A stretch of DNA of 64,000 bases from positions 213,555 through 277,554 of the forward strand of contig CAJTBF010000004.1 in assembly GCA_910574195.1 (NCBI GenBank), read 5' to 3'. Of the stretch, positions 8,962 to 17,377 are shown one piece after another; the first letter of the stretch is position 1, and each line of letters begins with the position of its first letter. Made by a program: the position numbers and the translations under genes. Origin of the DNA: Lachnospiraceae bacterium (GTDB lineage Bacteria; Bacillota; Clostridia; Lachnospirales; Lachnospiraceae). A model generated the notes under the pieces. The model was not told the origin of the DNA, did not search any database, and saw nothing but the letters and a program-made list of their open reading frames with translations.

Positions 8962-9926
8962 ATGACAAAAGACGAACGAATCGCCTCCTTAGACGGTTTA
9001 CGTGCAATTTTCGGCATCGGAATTGTGATTTATCACGTAAATTCTTTATTTGATTCCGCATTTTCCCTATTTCTCTCAGCCATATATGAATATGGCGGAT
9101 ATTTTGGAAATTATATATTTTTTATGATAAGCGGTTTGCTGATCTCCCTGCGATATAAGAATCGTCTGCTTGATGGAACCTGTCCGTTCCACCTTTTTAT
9201 TTGGAAACGTCTCGGCAGGCTATACTCCATTTATGCGCTCTCTAACTTTGCCATGATACTCTCAGGAAGTGTTCTTGTTACATGCAAACGAACCTGTACC
9301 ACCTTCCTGATGATCGCAAGCGGCTGGTTTTATGGCGGAGATACTCCTTACAATTTCCCTGCCTGGTTCCTCTGCATCCTGATGATTTGTTATATTCTTT
9401 ACTATCTGGTTGGAAAAATCTCATCGAAATTTCCTGCCGCTTATCCGTTTTTATGTCTCGCACTTTGTCTTTGGGGTGTTGTTTTGGAAGTGATGAATTG
9501 GAATATTCCATTTCAGTACCGGATCTGCGGAGAAGGTTATCTGAACTTTTTCCTCGGTATCTTACTTGCGGAACGTTTTGAATTTACAAAAAATAAAGCG
9601 ATAGAATTACAGAGAAAATCATATGTTATGTTTCCCTTTTGCCGGCCATTCCTATATATCACTTTCGCATTGGCATTCCTGATAGGTCTCTCTGACCTGC
9701 CAGGAGATCTGCGCTGGTGGATTACACTGATTTGTGCCGGTCTCATCATGGTTTCTTTGTCCGACGGAATGTTTGCACAATTTCTATCTATTCGAATATT
9801 TCAGATATTAGACAAATCCAGTTTATTCTATATCTGATACTTACCATATTTTTATCACTTTTATCACATCCTTATCTGGAAAGAAGCCTGCCGCCAAAGA
9901 AGCCATCCTCAATTCTGCAGAAATAA
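8962..9926 (+). pseudogene. Acyltransferase-3 family membrane protein, deletion and frameshift
   Basis: The main frame (8962-9837, 291 codons) begins like an acyltransferase-3 enzyme: SLDGLRAIFGIGIVIYHVN with the family's catalytic-type His, then multiple membrane segments. It ends abruptly with LDKSSLFYI. The C-terminal signature of the family continues at once in another frame (LTIFLSLLSHPYLERSLPPK, ending at 9926). Roughly 50 residues expected between these two parts are missing. A deletion with a frameshift is the simplest explanation. The promoter and ribosome site look intact. The product, if made, would lack the last membrane segments. An inverted-repeat element lies just downstream. 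Confidence 0.7.
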
Positions 9927-9967
9927 GTAAGAAACAACGAAAAGATCTTTTTAAGAAATAAAAACAA

Positions 9968-10101
9968 GGGTGCTGCAAAATGCAATTCTTCCGTCATATA
10001 TGGCCACAATCAGTATAATACGATACTATATATTACAGAAATCTGTCATTTTGCGTAACGATTCAGCCTGCAGCCGAATCATTACCATTTTGCAGCACCC
10101 C
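9968..10101. mobile_element. Inverted-repeat mini-element, invaded by a 31-bp element
   Basis: The left end is GGGTGCTGCAAAATG (9968-9982) and the right end CATTTTGCAGCACCCC (10086-10101), forming a 15-bp terminal inverted repeat with no coding content. Removing the 31-bp insertion at 10055-10085 and one copy of its 8-bp duplication leaves about 95 bp, a typical MITE size. A similar single end, GGGCTGTTGCAAAAT, occurs near 5197. It also separates the acyltransferase remnant from the convergent larA-type gene. Confidence 0.6.
10055..10085. mobile_element. 31-bp GTAAC...ATTAC mini-element with 8-bp target duplication (copy E)
   Basis: The unit begins GTAACGATTCAGCC and ends GAATCATTAC. It is flanked on both sides by CATTTTGC (10047-10054 and 10086-10093). 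It lies inside the right end of the larger element. Length and layout match the 31-bp unit at 51560-51590 and the first 31 bases of the long copies at 46795 and 55039. Confidence 0.6.
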
Positions 10102-10117
10102 TTCTATCATACTTTCC

Positions 10118-11407
10118 TTACCGAACAATCGGAAGTCCGGTCTGAGGACGGGGATAGAACAAAATCTCTGCATCTTTCTTCCCGCACGCCTGTATTGCCT
10201 GCTCTATCGCCTCCTGCGGAGTATGAGCCGGATACATGAACATACCGGTGATCTCCTGATCTGAGATATTTGGACAATGTACGATAATCTTCACATGCTT
10301 TTTCAATATTTTGGACAATAACAGTACATGATCCATCTGAATCTTATAGTTCTCTGTTGTATAAGAAACCACTTCTTCCAAATCTCTGCTGCTTTGGAAT
10401 GCCCGCAGCATATCGGGAGAGTTCACGCCTTCCGGACATCCGCAGTACAATACCACAACAGTATTCTCGTTTACCACCTCCGTCAACGCAATCAACGCTT
10501 TTACCGTCTGATAAAAGTCAATATCCAGCGGATTCCCCGGAGTCGTTACGATGACGTCCGGTCTCTGTAAGGAAACACCCAAGCTCTCTTTTACCCAGGA
10601 AATGGCTGCCTGATGACTTTTTTTCATTTCTCCTGCGAACACGGCGGACAATTCCAACTGATTATTCAGAATACAGTTTACTCCGAAATCCATTCGGAAT
10701 TTTTCTGCCGCTTCCTCCATATCCTCATGCACCGGATTACCTTCCAGCACTCCGATCGTCGCTTTCTCCTGGAGAATCATTTCCGGACGATGGTTGATGA
10801 CAATAGTATCCTCCGCCGAAATTCCGGGAAGTACGGATTTTCTTCCTCCGGAAAATCCGGCAAACTCATGGGGTTCTACTTTTCCGATCTGAATGTGGAC
10901 GTCACACTCATAGGCCTTTTTGTTCACCCATACCGGGGTATGCCGGGAAGTCTCTCCCAGATAGACTAACTTCTCCTTATCATAGGGCATATGGTTTTCA
11001 ATCTGAATCTTCCCGTAGAACTCTCCCAGGAAATCCTGCATCTCTTTTTCTGTGGCGTCCCGGTGCACCCCAATCGCTACGAATGCATGGATATTCTCAT
11101 AAGATATCCCGGCCTCCGCCAGTTCCTGAATCACATACTTTACAAGACGTGCTGTGGGAACTGCGCGCGTCGCATCCGAAACCAGAATACAGGCGGTTTT
11201 CGCCTGCTTTTCCTCCACGATTTTTTTCAGCGGCTCTCCATACTGCGGATGTTTCACCGCATCCTCTACGTCCGCTTCCGACCGAATTGCCTCCACATCC
11301 GGCGTAAATAACAAATCCGCCTTACATTCCGCCGGAACAGGGAATGTCATTCCCAGGTTTTGATCCTGATATTCTAAATGCCCGTTTTTTTCTCTTAGTT
11401 GATACAT
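10118..11407 (-). CDS. larA: LarA-family nickel-pincer racemase/epimerase of 2-hydroxyacids
   Basis: A 429-residue LarA-like protein. The key residues of lactate racemase are recognisable: His in GVHRDATEKEM, His in EPHEFAGFSGG, the Lys of GGRKSVLPG that carries the nickel-pincer nucleotide, and His in INHRPEM. LarA-type enzymes invert the C2 configuration of 2-hydroxyacids such as lactate or malate. The cofactor genes larB, larC and larE are not in the window. It lies downstream of a TRAP transporter operon but is separated by a terminator and an inverted-repeat element, so it may have its own promoter. The context suggests the substrate is the imported hydroxyacid rather than lactate. The start at 11407 follows AGAGGAG. 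Confidence 0.8.
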   Translation of the reverse strand: MYQLREKNGHLEYQDQNLGMTFPVPAECKADLLFTPDVEAIRSEADVEDAVKHPQYGEPLKKIVEEKQAKTACILVSDATRAVPTARLVKYVIQELAEAGISYENIHAFVAIGVHRDATEKEMQDFLGEFYGKIQIENHMPYDKEKLVYLGETSRHTPVWVNKKAYECDVHIQIGKVEPHEFAGFSGGRKSVLPGISAEDTIVINHRPEMILQEKATIGVLEGNPVHEDMEEAAEKFRMDFGVNCILNNQLELSAVFAGEMKKSHQAAISWVKESLGVSLQRPDVIVTTPGNPLDIDFYQTVKALIALTEVVNENTVVVLYCGCPEGVNSPDMLRAFQSSRDLEEVVSYTTENYKIQMDHVLLLSKILKKHVKIIVHCPNISDQEITGMFMYPAHTPQEAIEQAIQACGKKDAEILFYPRPQTGLPIVR

Positions 11408-11562
11408 TATTTCTCCTCTCTTCCCGCGCATTCTGTTTACGCAAGCATCTTATAATTCCTTCAAAACATCCTGTGATCTATATTCCCACCGGAGCGGGCG
11501 AACACTTACATCCGATAAGGTATAGTCTACTGGAACACGCCTTACATTTTTGCAGAAAAGCA

Positions 11563-11698
11563 GTCAGGACAAAAATACTTGTCCTAAAGAACCTCTCAAA
11601 AAACGTCAGCGCTTAACGAGGTTTTTTCGAGTTTAGCGTCTGTTACGTTTTTTGCGAAGCGAAAGCGGGGTGATGTGGACAAGTATTTTTGTCCTGAC
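11563..11698. repeat. 136-bp element with 22-bp perfect terminal inverted repeat
   Basis: The arms 11563-11584 and 11677-11698 are exact reverse complements over 22 bases (starting GTCAGGACAAAAATACTTG). Each arm can also fold on itself (GGACAA...TTGTCC). The middle holds further complementary runs built around CAAAAAACGT and ACGTTTTTTG. It has no open frame. It lies between larA and the TRAP operon terminator. The shape is that of a MITE or a large structured repeat. No clear target duplication was found. Confidence 0.55.
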
Positions 11699-11753
11699 GG
11701 ATGACCGCTTTCTGTCCAATTAGGTATACCCCTCCGGCTAACCCCTGATACAA

Positions 11754-11787
11754 AAAGACCACCGGTGCATACACCCCGGTGATCTTT
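11754..11787 (-). terminator. Intrinsic terminator of the TRAP operon
   Basis: On the minus strand AAAGATCACCGG pairs with CCGGTGGTCTTT (one G-U pair) across a 10-base loop and runs into TTTTTG. It lies 28 bases beyond the dctQ stop, so the transporter transcript probably ends before larA. Confidence 0.75.
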
Positions 11788-11814
11788 TACATGCCTCGTC
11801 AGGCAAATCCATTG

Positions 11815-12357
11815 TTAATCCAATTCCAGCGTCTTTCCACCGGTCAGATCTTCTTCCGGCTTCTCGATCAACGCCGGATTTCCTTTTCCTGTGAGTTCCA
11901 CTAACAGGTTCCGGAATTCATAAAGTGTTACAAATACGAAGGATACCGGAACTGCCGCATAGGCATAGCCATAAGGAAGACGCAGCGCCGGTGTCGGACG
12001 GAAACCGGCAGACAGAACATACTGTATTCCTACGATTACAACAACCACACAAACCACTACCGTAAGAATCTGCGTTACCTTTGTCAACGTGCTTGCCGCT
12101 TTCTTAAATACGCGCTCTTTAAAAATGACAATTGCCACATGCTCCCTGCGAGCCGCCAGTACGGATACACTCAGCATACCAAACCATACCAGCAGAATCT
12201 TCAATAATTCTTCTGACCAGGATAAGGAATTGTTCAATACATAGCGGAAAATGACATGCGCCATCAGGATCGCAACCATCCCTATTAGTATTGCACACAG
12301 AACAGCCTTCAGCACTTTAAATGAAACTGTTAAAAGTTTATCTAATGCTTCAATCAT
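11815..12357 (-). CDS. dctQ: TRAP transporter small membrane subunit (DctQ type)
   Basis: A 180-residue membrane protein with four hydrophobic segments (near residues 15-40, 50-70, 90-115, 128-150) and the DctQ hallmark SWSEELLKILLVWFGM. DctQ joins the large permease and helps receive the substrate-loaded binding protein, in Na+-driven uptake of acidic substrates. The ATG at 12357 follows GGAGG, and the gene starts 16 bases after the binding-protein stop. It is the last gene of the four-gene operon from 16002 and is followed by a terminator. Confidence 0.88.
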   Translation of the reverse strand: MIEALDKLLTVSFKVLKAVLCAILIGMVAILMAHVIFRYVLNNSLSWSEELLKILLVWFGMLSVSVLAARREHVAIVIFKERVFKKAASTLTKVTQILTVVVCVVVVIVGIQYVLSAGFRPTPALRLPYGYAYAAVPVSFVFVTLYEFRNLLVELTGKGNPALIEKPEEDLTGGKTLELD

Positions 12358-12372
12358 ATTCCTTCCTCCAAA

Positions 12373-13458
12373 TTAATAGTCACTGATCTCTCCCAGTACT
12401 TTTTCTACATCTGCAAGATATGCGTCCACTTTATCCTGTCCGATATCTTCACTTACCATCTTGATAACTGCAGGCTGTGCCACATTCTTCATCTCTTCAT
12501 GTGCTTCTTCGGATACTTCGTTGATCTCCATTCCATAGCCTTTCAGTTCTTCCAGAATCAATGCTTCACGTTCTGCGTTACAGAAGCGGCTGTATTCCAT
12601 ACCAAGCGTAGCGCCTGTTTTTACGATGCCCTGATATTTTCCAGGAAGACTCTCAAAGAAATCCAGGTTACATACCAACGGCATTGCGTCATAGATGTGA
12701 TTGCTCAGAGAAAGATACTTCTGTACTTCGTAGAGCTTCTTATCGGTTACATTTGCAATCGGATTCTCCTGTGCGTCTACTGTATTCTGAGAAAGAGCCA
12801 TGTAGAGTTCTGAGAATGCAACCGGCGTCGGATTTGCGCCCAATGCGGAGAAAGATTCCATATGGTTGTTATTCTGCATGGTACGGATCTTTACCTTGGA
12901 AAGGTCTGCCATACTCTGCACCGGCGCCGCATTACTGGTAATTTGACGGAATCCATTCTCCATGAATGCCATACCGATCATACCGTAATCTTTCAGGGAA
13001 TTCAACATATCTGTTCCCACAGCGCTGTCCAATACCATCCATGCTTCCTGATACGTATTGTATACGAACGGAATATCCATTACTTCAAATTCATTGTCAT
13101 AGGATACAACCGGTGCGAAAGAAGCCACTGCCATCTCCAGAGATCCCTGAGATACCTGCTCCAATGTCTCTTCCTCGCCGCCAAGCTGTCCGCTTGCATA
13201 AATCTCAACCTTTACATTACCGTCTGTCTCTTTTTCCACATAATCCTTCATAACTTTTAATCCCAGCGTAGCCGGATAAGTCTCGGAATTCTCCAATGCA
13301 ATACGAATGGTGTAGCTTCCGCTTACCTCTTCGTCTCCTGCATCGCCGCCGGCATTTCCACCGCCGCCGCTGTTGCTTCTTGCGCAGCCTACGGAAGCGC
13401 CGATCATGCAAAGTGTCAAAAGTCCTGCCACCAACAGTTTCATTTTCTTCATTTTCAT
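12373..13458 (-). CDS. dctP: TRAP transporter periplasmic-type binding lipoprotein (DctP)
   Basis: 361 residues. The N-terminus is a lipoprotein signal: basic MKMKKMK, a hydrophobic run, and the lipobox GASVGC with the acylated Cys near residue 25, then a Gly/Ser linker. The mature part has DctP-family features: ASGQLGGEEETLEQVSQGSL and, mid-protein, the segment around VKIRTMQNNNHMESFSALGA, where TRAP receptors place the carboxylate-binding Arg (R in IRTM). It captures an organic anion at the cell surface. The fold alone does not tell which one; the hydroxyacid enzymes nearby suggest a 2-hydroxy or amino acid. The start follows AAGGAG. Confidence 0.9.
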   Translation of the reverse strand: MKMKKMKLLVAGLLTLCMIGASVGCARSNSGGGGNAGGDAGDEEVSGSYTIRIALENSETYPATLGLKVMKDYVEKETDGNVKVEIYASGQLGGEEETLEQVSQGSLEMAVASFAPVVSYDNEFEVMDIPFVYNTYQEAWMVLDSAVGTDMLNSLKDYGMIGMAFMENGFRQITSNAAPVQSMADLSKVKIRTMQNNNHMESFSALGANPTPVAFSELYMALSQNTVDAQENPIANVTDKKLYEVQKYLSLSNHIYDAMPLVCNLDFFESLPGKYQGIVKTGATLGMEYSRFCNAEREALILEELKGYGMEINEVSEEAHEEMKNVAQPAVIKMVSEDIGQDKVDAYLADVEKVLGEISDY

Positions 13459-13509
13459 ACCTTTTTCTCCTTTTTCTTTTTTATATGGTTCCTAATTTCC
13501 ATTCACTTT

Positions 13510-14793
13510 TTATGCGTAACCCATCAGCGTCGGGAGCCACATACATACCTGGGGGACAAAAGTGATCAACAACAATACGCCGATCGTTACAACCAAGAAC
13601 GGCAATGCCTCCCTGGCGGTCTCTTCAATGCGGACACCGGCCACCGGACTGGTAACGAACAGTGTTACGCCAAACGGCGGTGTTGCAAGACCAACTACCA
13701 GGTTGATACAGAATACCGCGCCGATATGCAGCGGGTTGATTCCCAGCGCCCATGCGATCGGGGCAATGATCGGAGCCAGAATAACCGTCGATGCATAGTC
13801 ATCCATGAACATACCGCAGATCAGCATCACGATATTCACGATCAGCAGGAATACCCAGGGCGGAAGGGAAGACATCGGCCGGATCAGCATATCCATCACT
13901 CGCTCGTTGGCGATCCCCCATGCCATCGCGGTACCTGCGCCTGCAAGAATCAAAACCAGACCGGATGTGGATGCCGCCTCAATGATCATATCCGGAATAT
14001 CTTTCAGCTTCACGCTTCTATTTACCACAAATGCAAGGAACGCACTGTACACAACCGCAACACCGGATGCCTCTGTGATAGAGAAAATACCGCTGAAAAT
14101 ACCGCCCAGAATAATTACCGGCAGTAACATCGCAGGGATGGCATGTACGGTCGCGGAAATTTTCTCAGACCAGGATGCCTTTCCGTAAGACGGATAATCC
14201 CGCTTTGCGGAAATCCGATGTGCAACAAGACACTGCAGAAGCGCAATCAGGATGGCCGGCGTAACTGCCGCCATAAAGATTCCACTGATGGAAGTCTTTC
14301 CTACTGCCGTACAATAAAGGATCATCAACACACTGGGGGGCATGATCGGCCCCAGCAGGGAAGCCGACGACATGACGGCTGCCGCAAACGGTGCGGAATA
14401 TCCTTCCTTCTTCATCATCGGGATCAAAAATACGCCGAGGGAAGCAGCGGAAGCTACCGCAAGTCCTACGATGGATCCCATCAGCAGAGACGCGCCGATG
14501 GTTACGATGGCGATGGCGCCTTTAAATCTTCCGAACCAAACATTCACAAACTTGATCAGAGATTCCAGAAGTCCTCCCCGCAGCATCAACTGACCGGTCA
14601 TTACGAAAAACGGTACCGCCAGGAAAGAAAAACTGTTCATTCCACCATACATCTTGATTACCATCTGGACCGGATCAAATCCGGCAACCAGTACATACAC
14701 CAGTGTCGTAACAATCAGGTTGTATGCGATCGGCAGACCGATTACCATCAGTATGATAAAGCATAATATCATTGCACCTAAAGATAGTGACAC
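13510..14793 (-). CDS. dctM: TRAP transporter large permease (DctM type)
   Basis: A 427-residue protein with about twelve membrane helices. DctM marks include MYGGMNSFSFLAVPFFVMTG, the region LGPIMPPSVLMILY and the late LVVGLATPPFGVTLFV. This subunit forms the Na+-coupled transport path. The start is a GTG at 14793 with CAGGAGGTG upstream; the first internal ATG, 7 codons later, has no site. It lies between the cyclodeaminase-family gene and dctP. The order here is enzyme-M-P-Q, all on one strand, with gaps of 87, 51 and 15 bases. Confidence 0.9.
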   Translation of the reverse strand: MSLSLGAMILCFIILMVIGLPIAYNLIVTTLVYVLVAGFDPVQMVIKMYGGMNSFSFLAVPFFVMTGQLMLRGGLLESLIKFVNVWFGRFKGAIAIVTIGASLLMGSIVGLAVASAASLGVFLIPMMKKEGYSAPFAAAVMSSASLLGPIMPPSVLMILYCTAVGKTSISGIFMAAVTPAILIALLQCLVAHRISAKRDYPSYGKASWSEKISATVHAIPAMLLPVIILGGIFSGIFSITEASGVAVVYSAFLAFVVNRSVKLKDIPDMIIEAASTSGLVLILAGAGTAMAWGIANERVMDMLIRPMSSLPPWVFLLIVNIVMLICGMFMDDYASTVILAPIIAPIAWALGINPLHIGAVFCINLVVGLATPPFGVTLFVTSPVAGVRIEETAREALPFLVVTIGVLLLITFVPQVCMWLPTLMGYA

Positions 14794-14880
14794 TCTCTTT
14801 CACCTCCTGTTTTATTCAGGGTATCCCCCGGAATGTCTCCCGGGGTGCCCCTGTATTCTTTCCCTTTTCTTTCATTCCTG

Positions 14881-16002
14881 TTATTTCTGATACGGATCAT
14901 CCCACAGAACCAGTTTCTGTCCGATTCCTTCTTTCAATGCGGTCTGATACAGATCATATCCCAGGCCTACGTCGAATGTTGCCATTCCACATGCCACGAA
15001 ACTTACTCTGTCCTTATCGCTGGTACGTCCCGGCTTCTTGCCAAGAATCACGTCTCCGATGCTGGTAGAGTCTTCCAGTTTCGGCATCTTTCCTTCATCA
15101 ATCAGGGTGTAAATCGGGCCGCCGATTACGCCTCTGTAATATTCTGCTTTGTCTCCGGACTCAATGGCATCCTGTACGTATGCCTGATGCAGTCCCACAT
15201 TATCATATACCAGGTTCGTGCTCATCCAGAAAGAATCATCTGTCTGCATCGGACCGGTAATCAGAAGGGTTACACCCTCTTTCAGCCACTCATCTTTTAT
15301 GTACAACGGTTTTAATCTGGATGCCGCTACGGTGATCACATCGCCTGCTTTTACGGCTGCTTCCAGGTCGGTCGTTGCCTCTCCGTCAATCTTCAATTCC
15401 TCTTTTGCCCAGCTTAAGAACTTCGCAGATGCTTCTTCGAAAATATCGTAGCACATGATCTTCTTCGCATTCGGAAGCTGTGTCAGGATAGAACGCAGAC
15501 AGGAACGGTTAATCTGACCACATCCCAGAACCGTAACCACTTCGGAATCTTTTCTTGCAAGATGTCTTGCCGCCACACCAGGTACCGCACCGGTTCTTGC
15601 CGCACTCAGCAGGTTCGCTGACATAAATGCAAGCGGTTCTCCGGTATCCTTATCGTTCAGAGTAACGGTGAGGACAGATCTGGGAAGTCCCTTCTTCGGA
15701 TTCGCCGCATTGGAGCCGTACCATTTATTCCCGCATACGTCAAATCTTCCGCCCAGGTAAGCCGGCATCGCTACAAAACGTCTGTCCGGTCCTGCCACCG
15801 GCATGTTCGGGAACGGTGTCTCCTTCGGGAATACCAGTCCAAGTCCATGGCTGTTGTGATTGCTTCCTCCCATCAGATAATCACCCTTACTCAACAGGGT
15901 AAATACTTCTTCTGCATTGTCAATACACTTCTCCGCATCCAATACGCCTGCTTTGATTGTATCCTGCTCTGATAAATACAAAAATTCTGTTTTGTGTGCC
16001 AT
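14881..16002 (-). CDS. Ornithine cyclodeaminase / mu-crystallin family dehydrogenase
   Basis: A 373-residue protein of the OCD/mu-crystallin family, whose members are NAD(P)-dependent cyclodeaminases, imine reductases or amino-acid dehydrogenases. The N-terminal substrate domain includes AMPAYLGGRFDVCGNKWYGSN, where the family has its catalytic Lys, then SAARTGAVPGVAARHLA. The Rossmann motif is VTVLGCGQINRSCL near residue 165. It is longer than typical OCD (about 330) and has a distinctive C-terminus. It is the first gene of the TRAP operon, so it probably acts on the imported compound or its 2-oxo/imino form. The ATG at 16002 follows AAGGAG. The promoter at 16087-16115 contains the shared operator. 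Confidence 0.75.
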   Translation of the reverse strand: MAHKTEFLYLSEQDTIKAGVLDAEKCIDNAEEVFTLLSKGDYLMGGSNHNSHGLGLVFPKETPFPNMPVAGPDRRFVAMPAYLGGRFDVCGNKWYGSNAANPKKGLPRSVLTVTLNDKDTGEPLAFMSANLLSAARTGAVPGVAARHLARKDSEVVTVLGCGQINRSCLRSILTQLPNAKKIMCYDIFEEASAKFLSWAKEELKIDGEATTDLEAAVKAGDVITVAASRLKPLYIKDEWLKEGVTLLITGPMQTDDSFWMSTNLVYDNVGLHQAYVQDAIESGDKAEYYRGVIGGPIYTLIDEGKMPKLEDSTSIGDVILGKKPGRTSDKDRVSFVACGMATFDVGLGYDLYQTALKEGIGQKLVLWDDPYQK

Positions 16003-16086
16003 TTTCTTTTCTCCTTTCAGGTTCAAAACTTTTTCACACTTTTTACATTTTCCCTTTTCTTTCAGAATGTTTCGTTTGATACATTT

Positions 16087-16115
16087 ATTCTACACTAATA
16101 TATTGCAAGTGTCAA
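16087..16115 (-). promoter_or_regulatory. Promoter with operator O1 in front of the OCD-TRAP operon
   Basis: Read on the minus strand: TTGACA (16115-16110), a 17-base spacer, and TAGAAT (16092-16087). The spacer begins CTTGCAATATATTAG. The promoter at 27787-27815 has the same geometry and shares TTGCAATATATT at the same offset. This is the strongest sequence link between the two operons. Confidence 0.7.
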
Positions 16116-16267
16116 CAAGTATTTAACACTTTGTATATTATCTATATGTGTGAACCCTATTTTTTGTATGTTTTTGCCTATATCGCATTTTCATTCCATG
16201 TTGCAATATATTTCATTCTCTGCTTTTCACTTATTTTCGATCCTTTTTTCCGACTAATCCACGTTTT

Positions 16268-17377
16268 TTATCGCCGAACCGTGCATTCTTTTTCCTGCCG
16301 AAAAACTTCCCAAATATGTTCCGCAAATCGTGCCGCCTTTTGTGCAATCTGTTCCACCTGTAAAATGCTGCCCGGATCATTTGCCGTTTCAATCAGTGCA
16401 AAATTCCCCGGAAGAATAAACGTCTTATTCATATTCAGGCCGCTGATTAACTGACGGGCCACAAGATCACCGCCGCTATATCCCGAGACAATGATGGAAA
16501 ACAAATATTTTTCATAGAACTGCCGTTTTCGGAACAGCGCCGTCAACCGGTTGATAAACGCGGTCAGATTGGCCCCCAAAGCATCATTATAATTGGGACA
16601 GAGCAAAAGCAGTGCGTCACAGGTTTCTACGGCAGGATACACTTCTTCGACGATCACCCCGCCATAGTAGCATTCCGATCTCTGGCCGTAATGAAAACAC
16701 ATCTGGTACGGACACCCCTGACAGTCATAAATCTTTCCGTTGTGCAGCGCGATCTCCTGAATCCGGCAGACATTCTCCAGGTGCATCCGAACCATCCGCC
16801 ACAAAGAAAGGGTATTGGACGTCTCATAATTACTGGCATGAAGACACAACAGCCGCGGATTTTTTTTATACGGTTTCTGAAATGCCAGCAGCCTTTGCAG
16901 CATCCGCCTTGCGGATTCCAGATAAGCTCCCGGCAGATCCAGATGCAGATTTGCCGCCGTAATCCGAAAATTCTGAAGACTTTTTGTCCCTTCCACCAAA
17001 GGCTGTCCGATAAAAAGACATCCGGACATATTGGCGGAAAACACCACCTCTCTGGCTACGGACTTGGTATCCAGTTCCGAGTCTCCATCTATCAGGAGTC
17101 CTGCCGTACTACCTTCCATACCATGCGGATTCCTGCGGATACATTGCAGCATAGCATACAGTTCCAGATTGATTCCGGTACTTCCAATTGCAACGGCAAA
17201 CAGAATGCTTTTTCCTTGTAGCTGTCCCGGAAGCAGCATGCTTTGTTCCAGTTCCGATGCCCGGCGAATCCAGAAAACTTCCGATTCCTTTTTTTTCAGA
17301 CATTCTGCCAGAAGATCGTCCAACCTTTGGGCGACCGATTCCGTTTCACATTCCGGTTTCAAAACGACCAACTTCAT
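16268..17377 (-). CDS. Flavodoxin-fold NAD(P)H-dependent oxidoreductase-like protein
   Basis: 369 residues. The C-terminal half resembles NADPH-dependent FMN reductases and iron-sulfur flavoproteins: LLCLHASNYETSNTLSLW as a phosphate-loop-like start, a four-Cys segment CQGCPYQMCFHYGQRSEC, then DALLLLCPNYNDALGANLTAF and IIVSGYSGGD. The first ~180 residues are less recognisable and look like a second alpha/beta domain. Its ATG overlaps the stop of the preceding dehydrogenase-like gene (ATGA), so the pair is translationally coupled and may pass electrons between them. The cysteines could bind an Fe-S cluster. The function is otherwise unknown. Confidence 0.6.
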   Translation of the reverse strand: MKLVVLKPECETESVAQRLDDLLAECLKKKESEVFWIRRASELEQSMLLPGQLQGKSILFAVAIGSTGINLELYAMLQCIRRNPHGMEGSTAGLLIDGDSELDTKSVAREVVFSANMSGCLFIGQPLVEGTKSLQNFRITAANLHLDLPGAYLESARRMLQRLLAFQKPYKKNPRLLCLHASNYETSNTLSLWRMVRMHLENVCRIQEIALHNGKIYDCQGCPYQMCFHYGQRSECYYGGVIVEEVYPAVETCDALLLLCPNYNDALGANLTAFINRLTALFRKRQFYEKYLFSIIVSGYSGGDLVARQLISGLNMNKTFILPGNFALIETANDPGSILQVEQIAQKAARFAEHIWEVFRQEKECTVRR

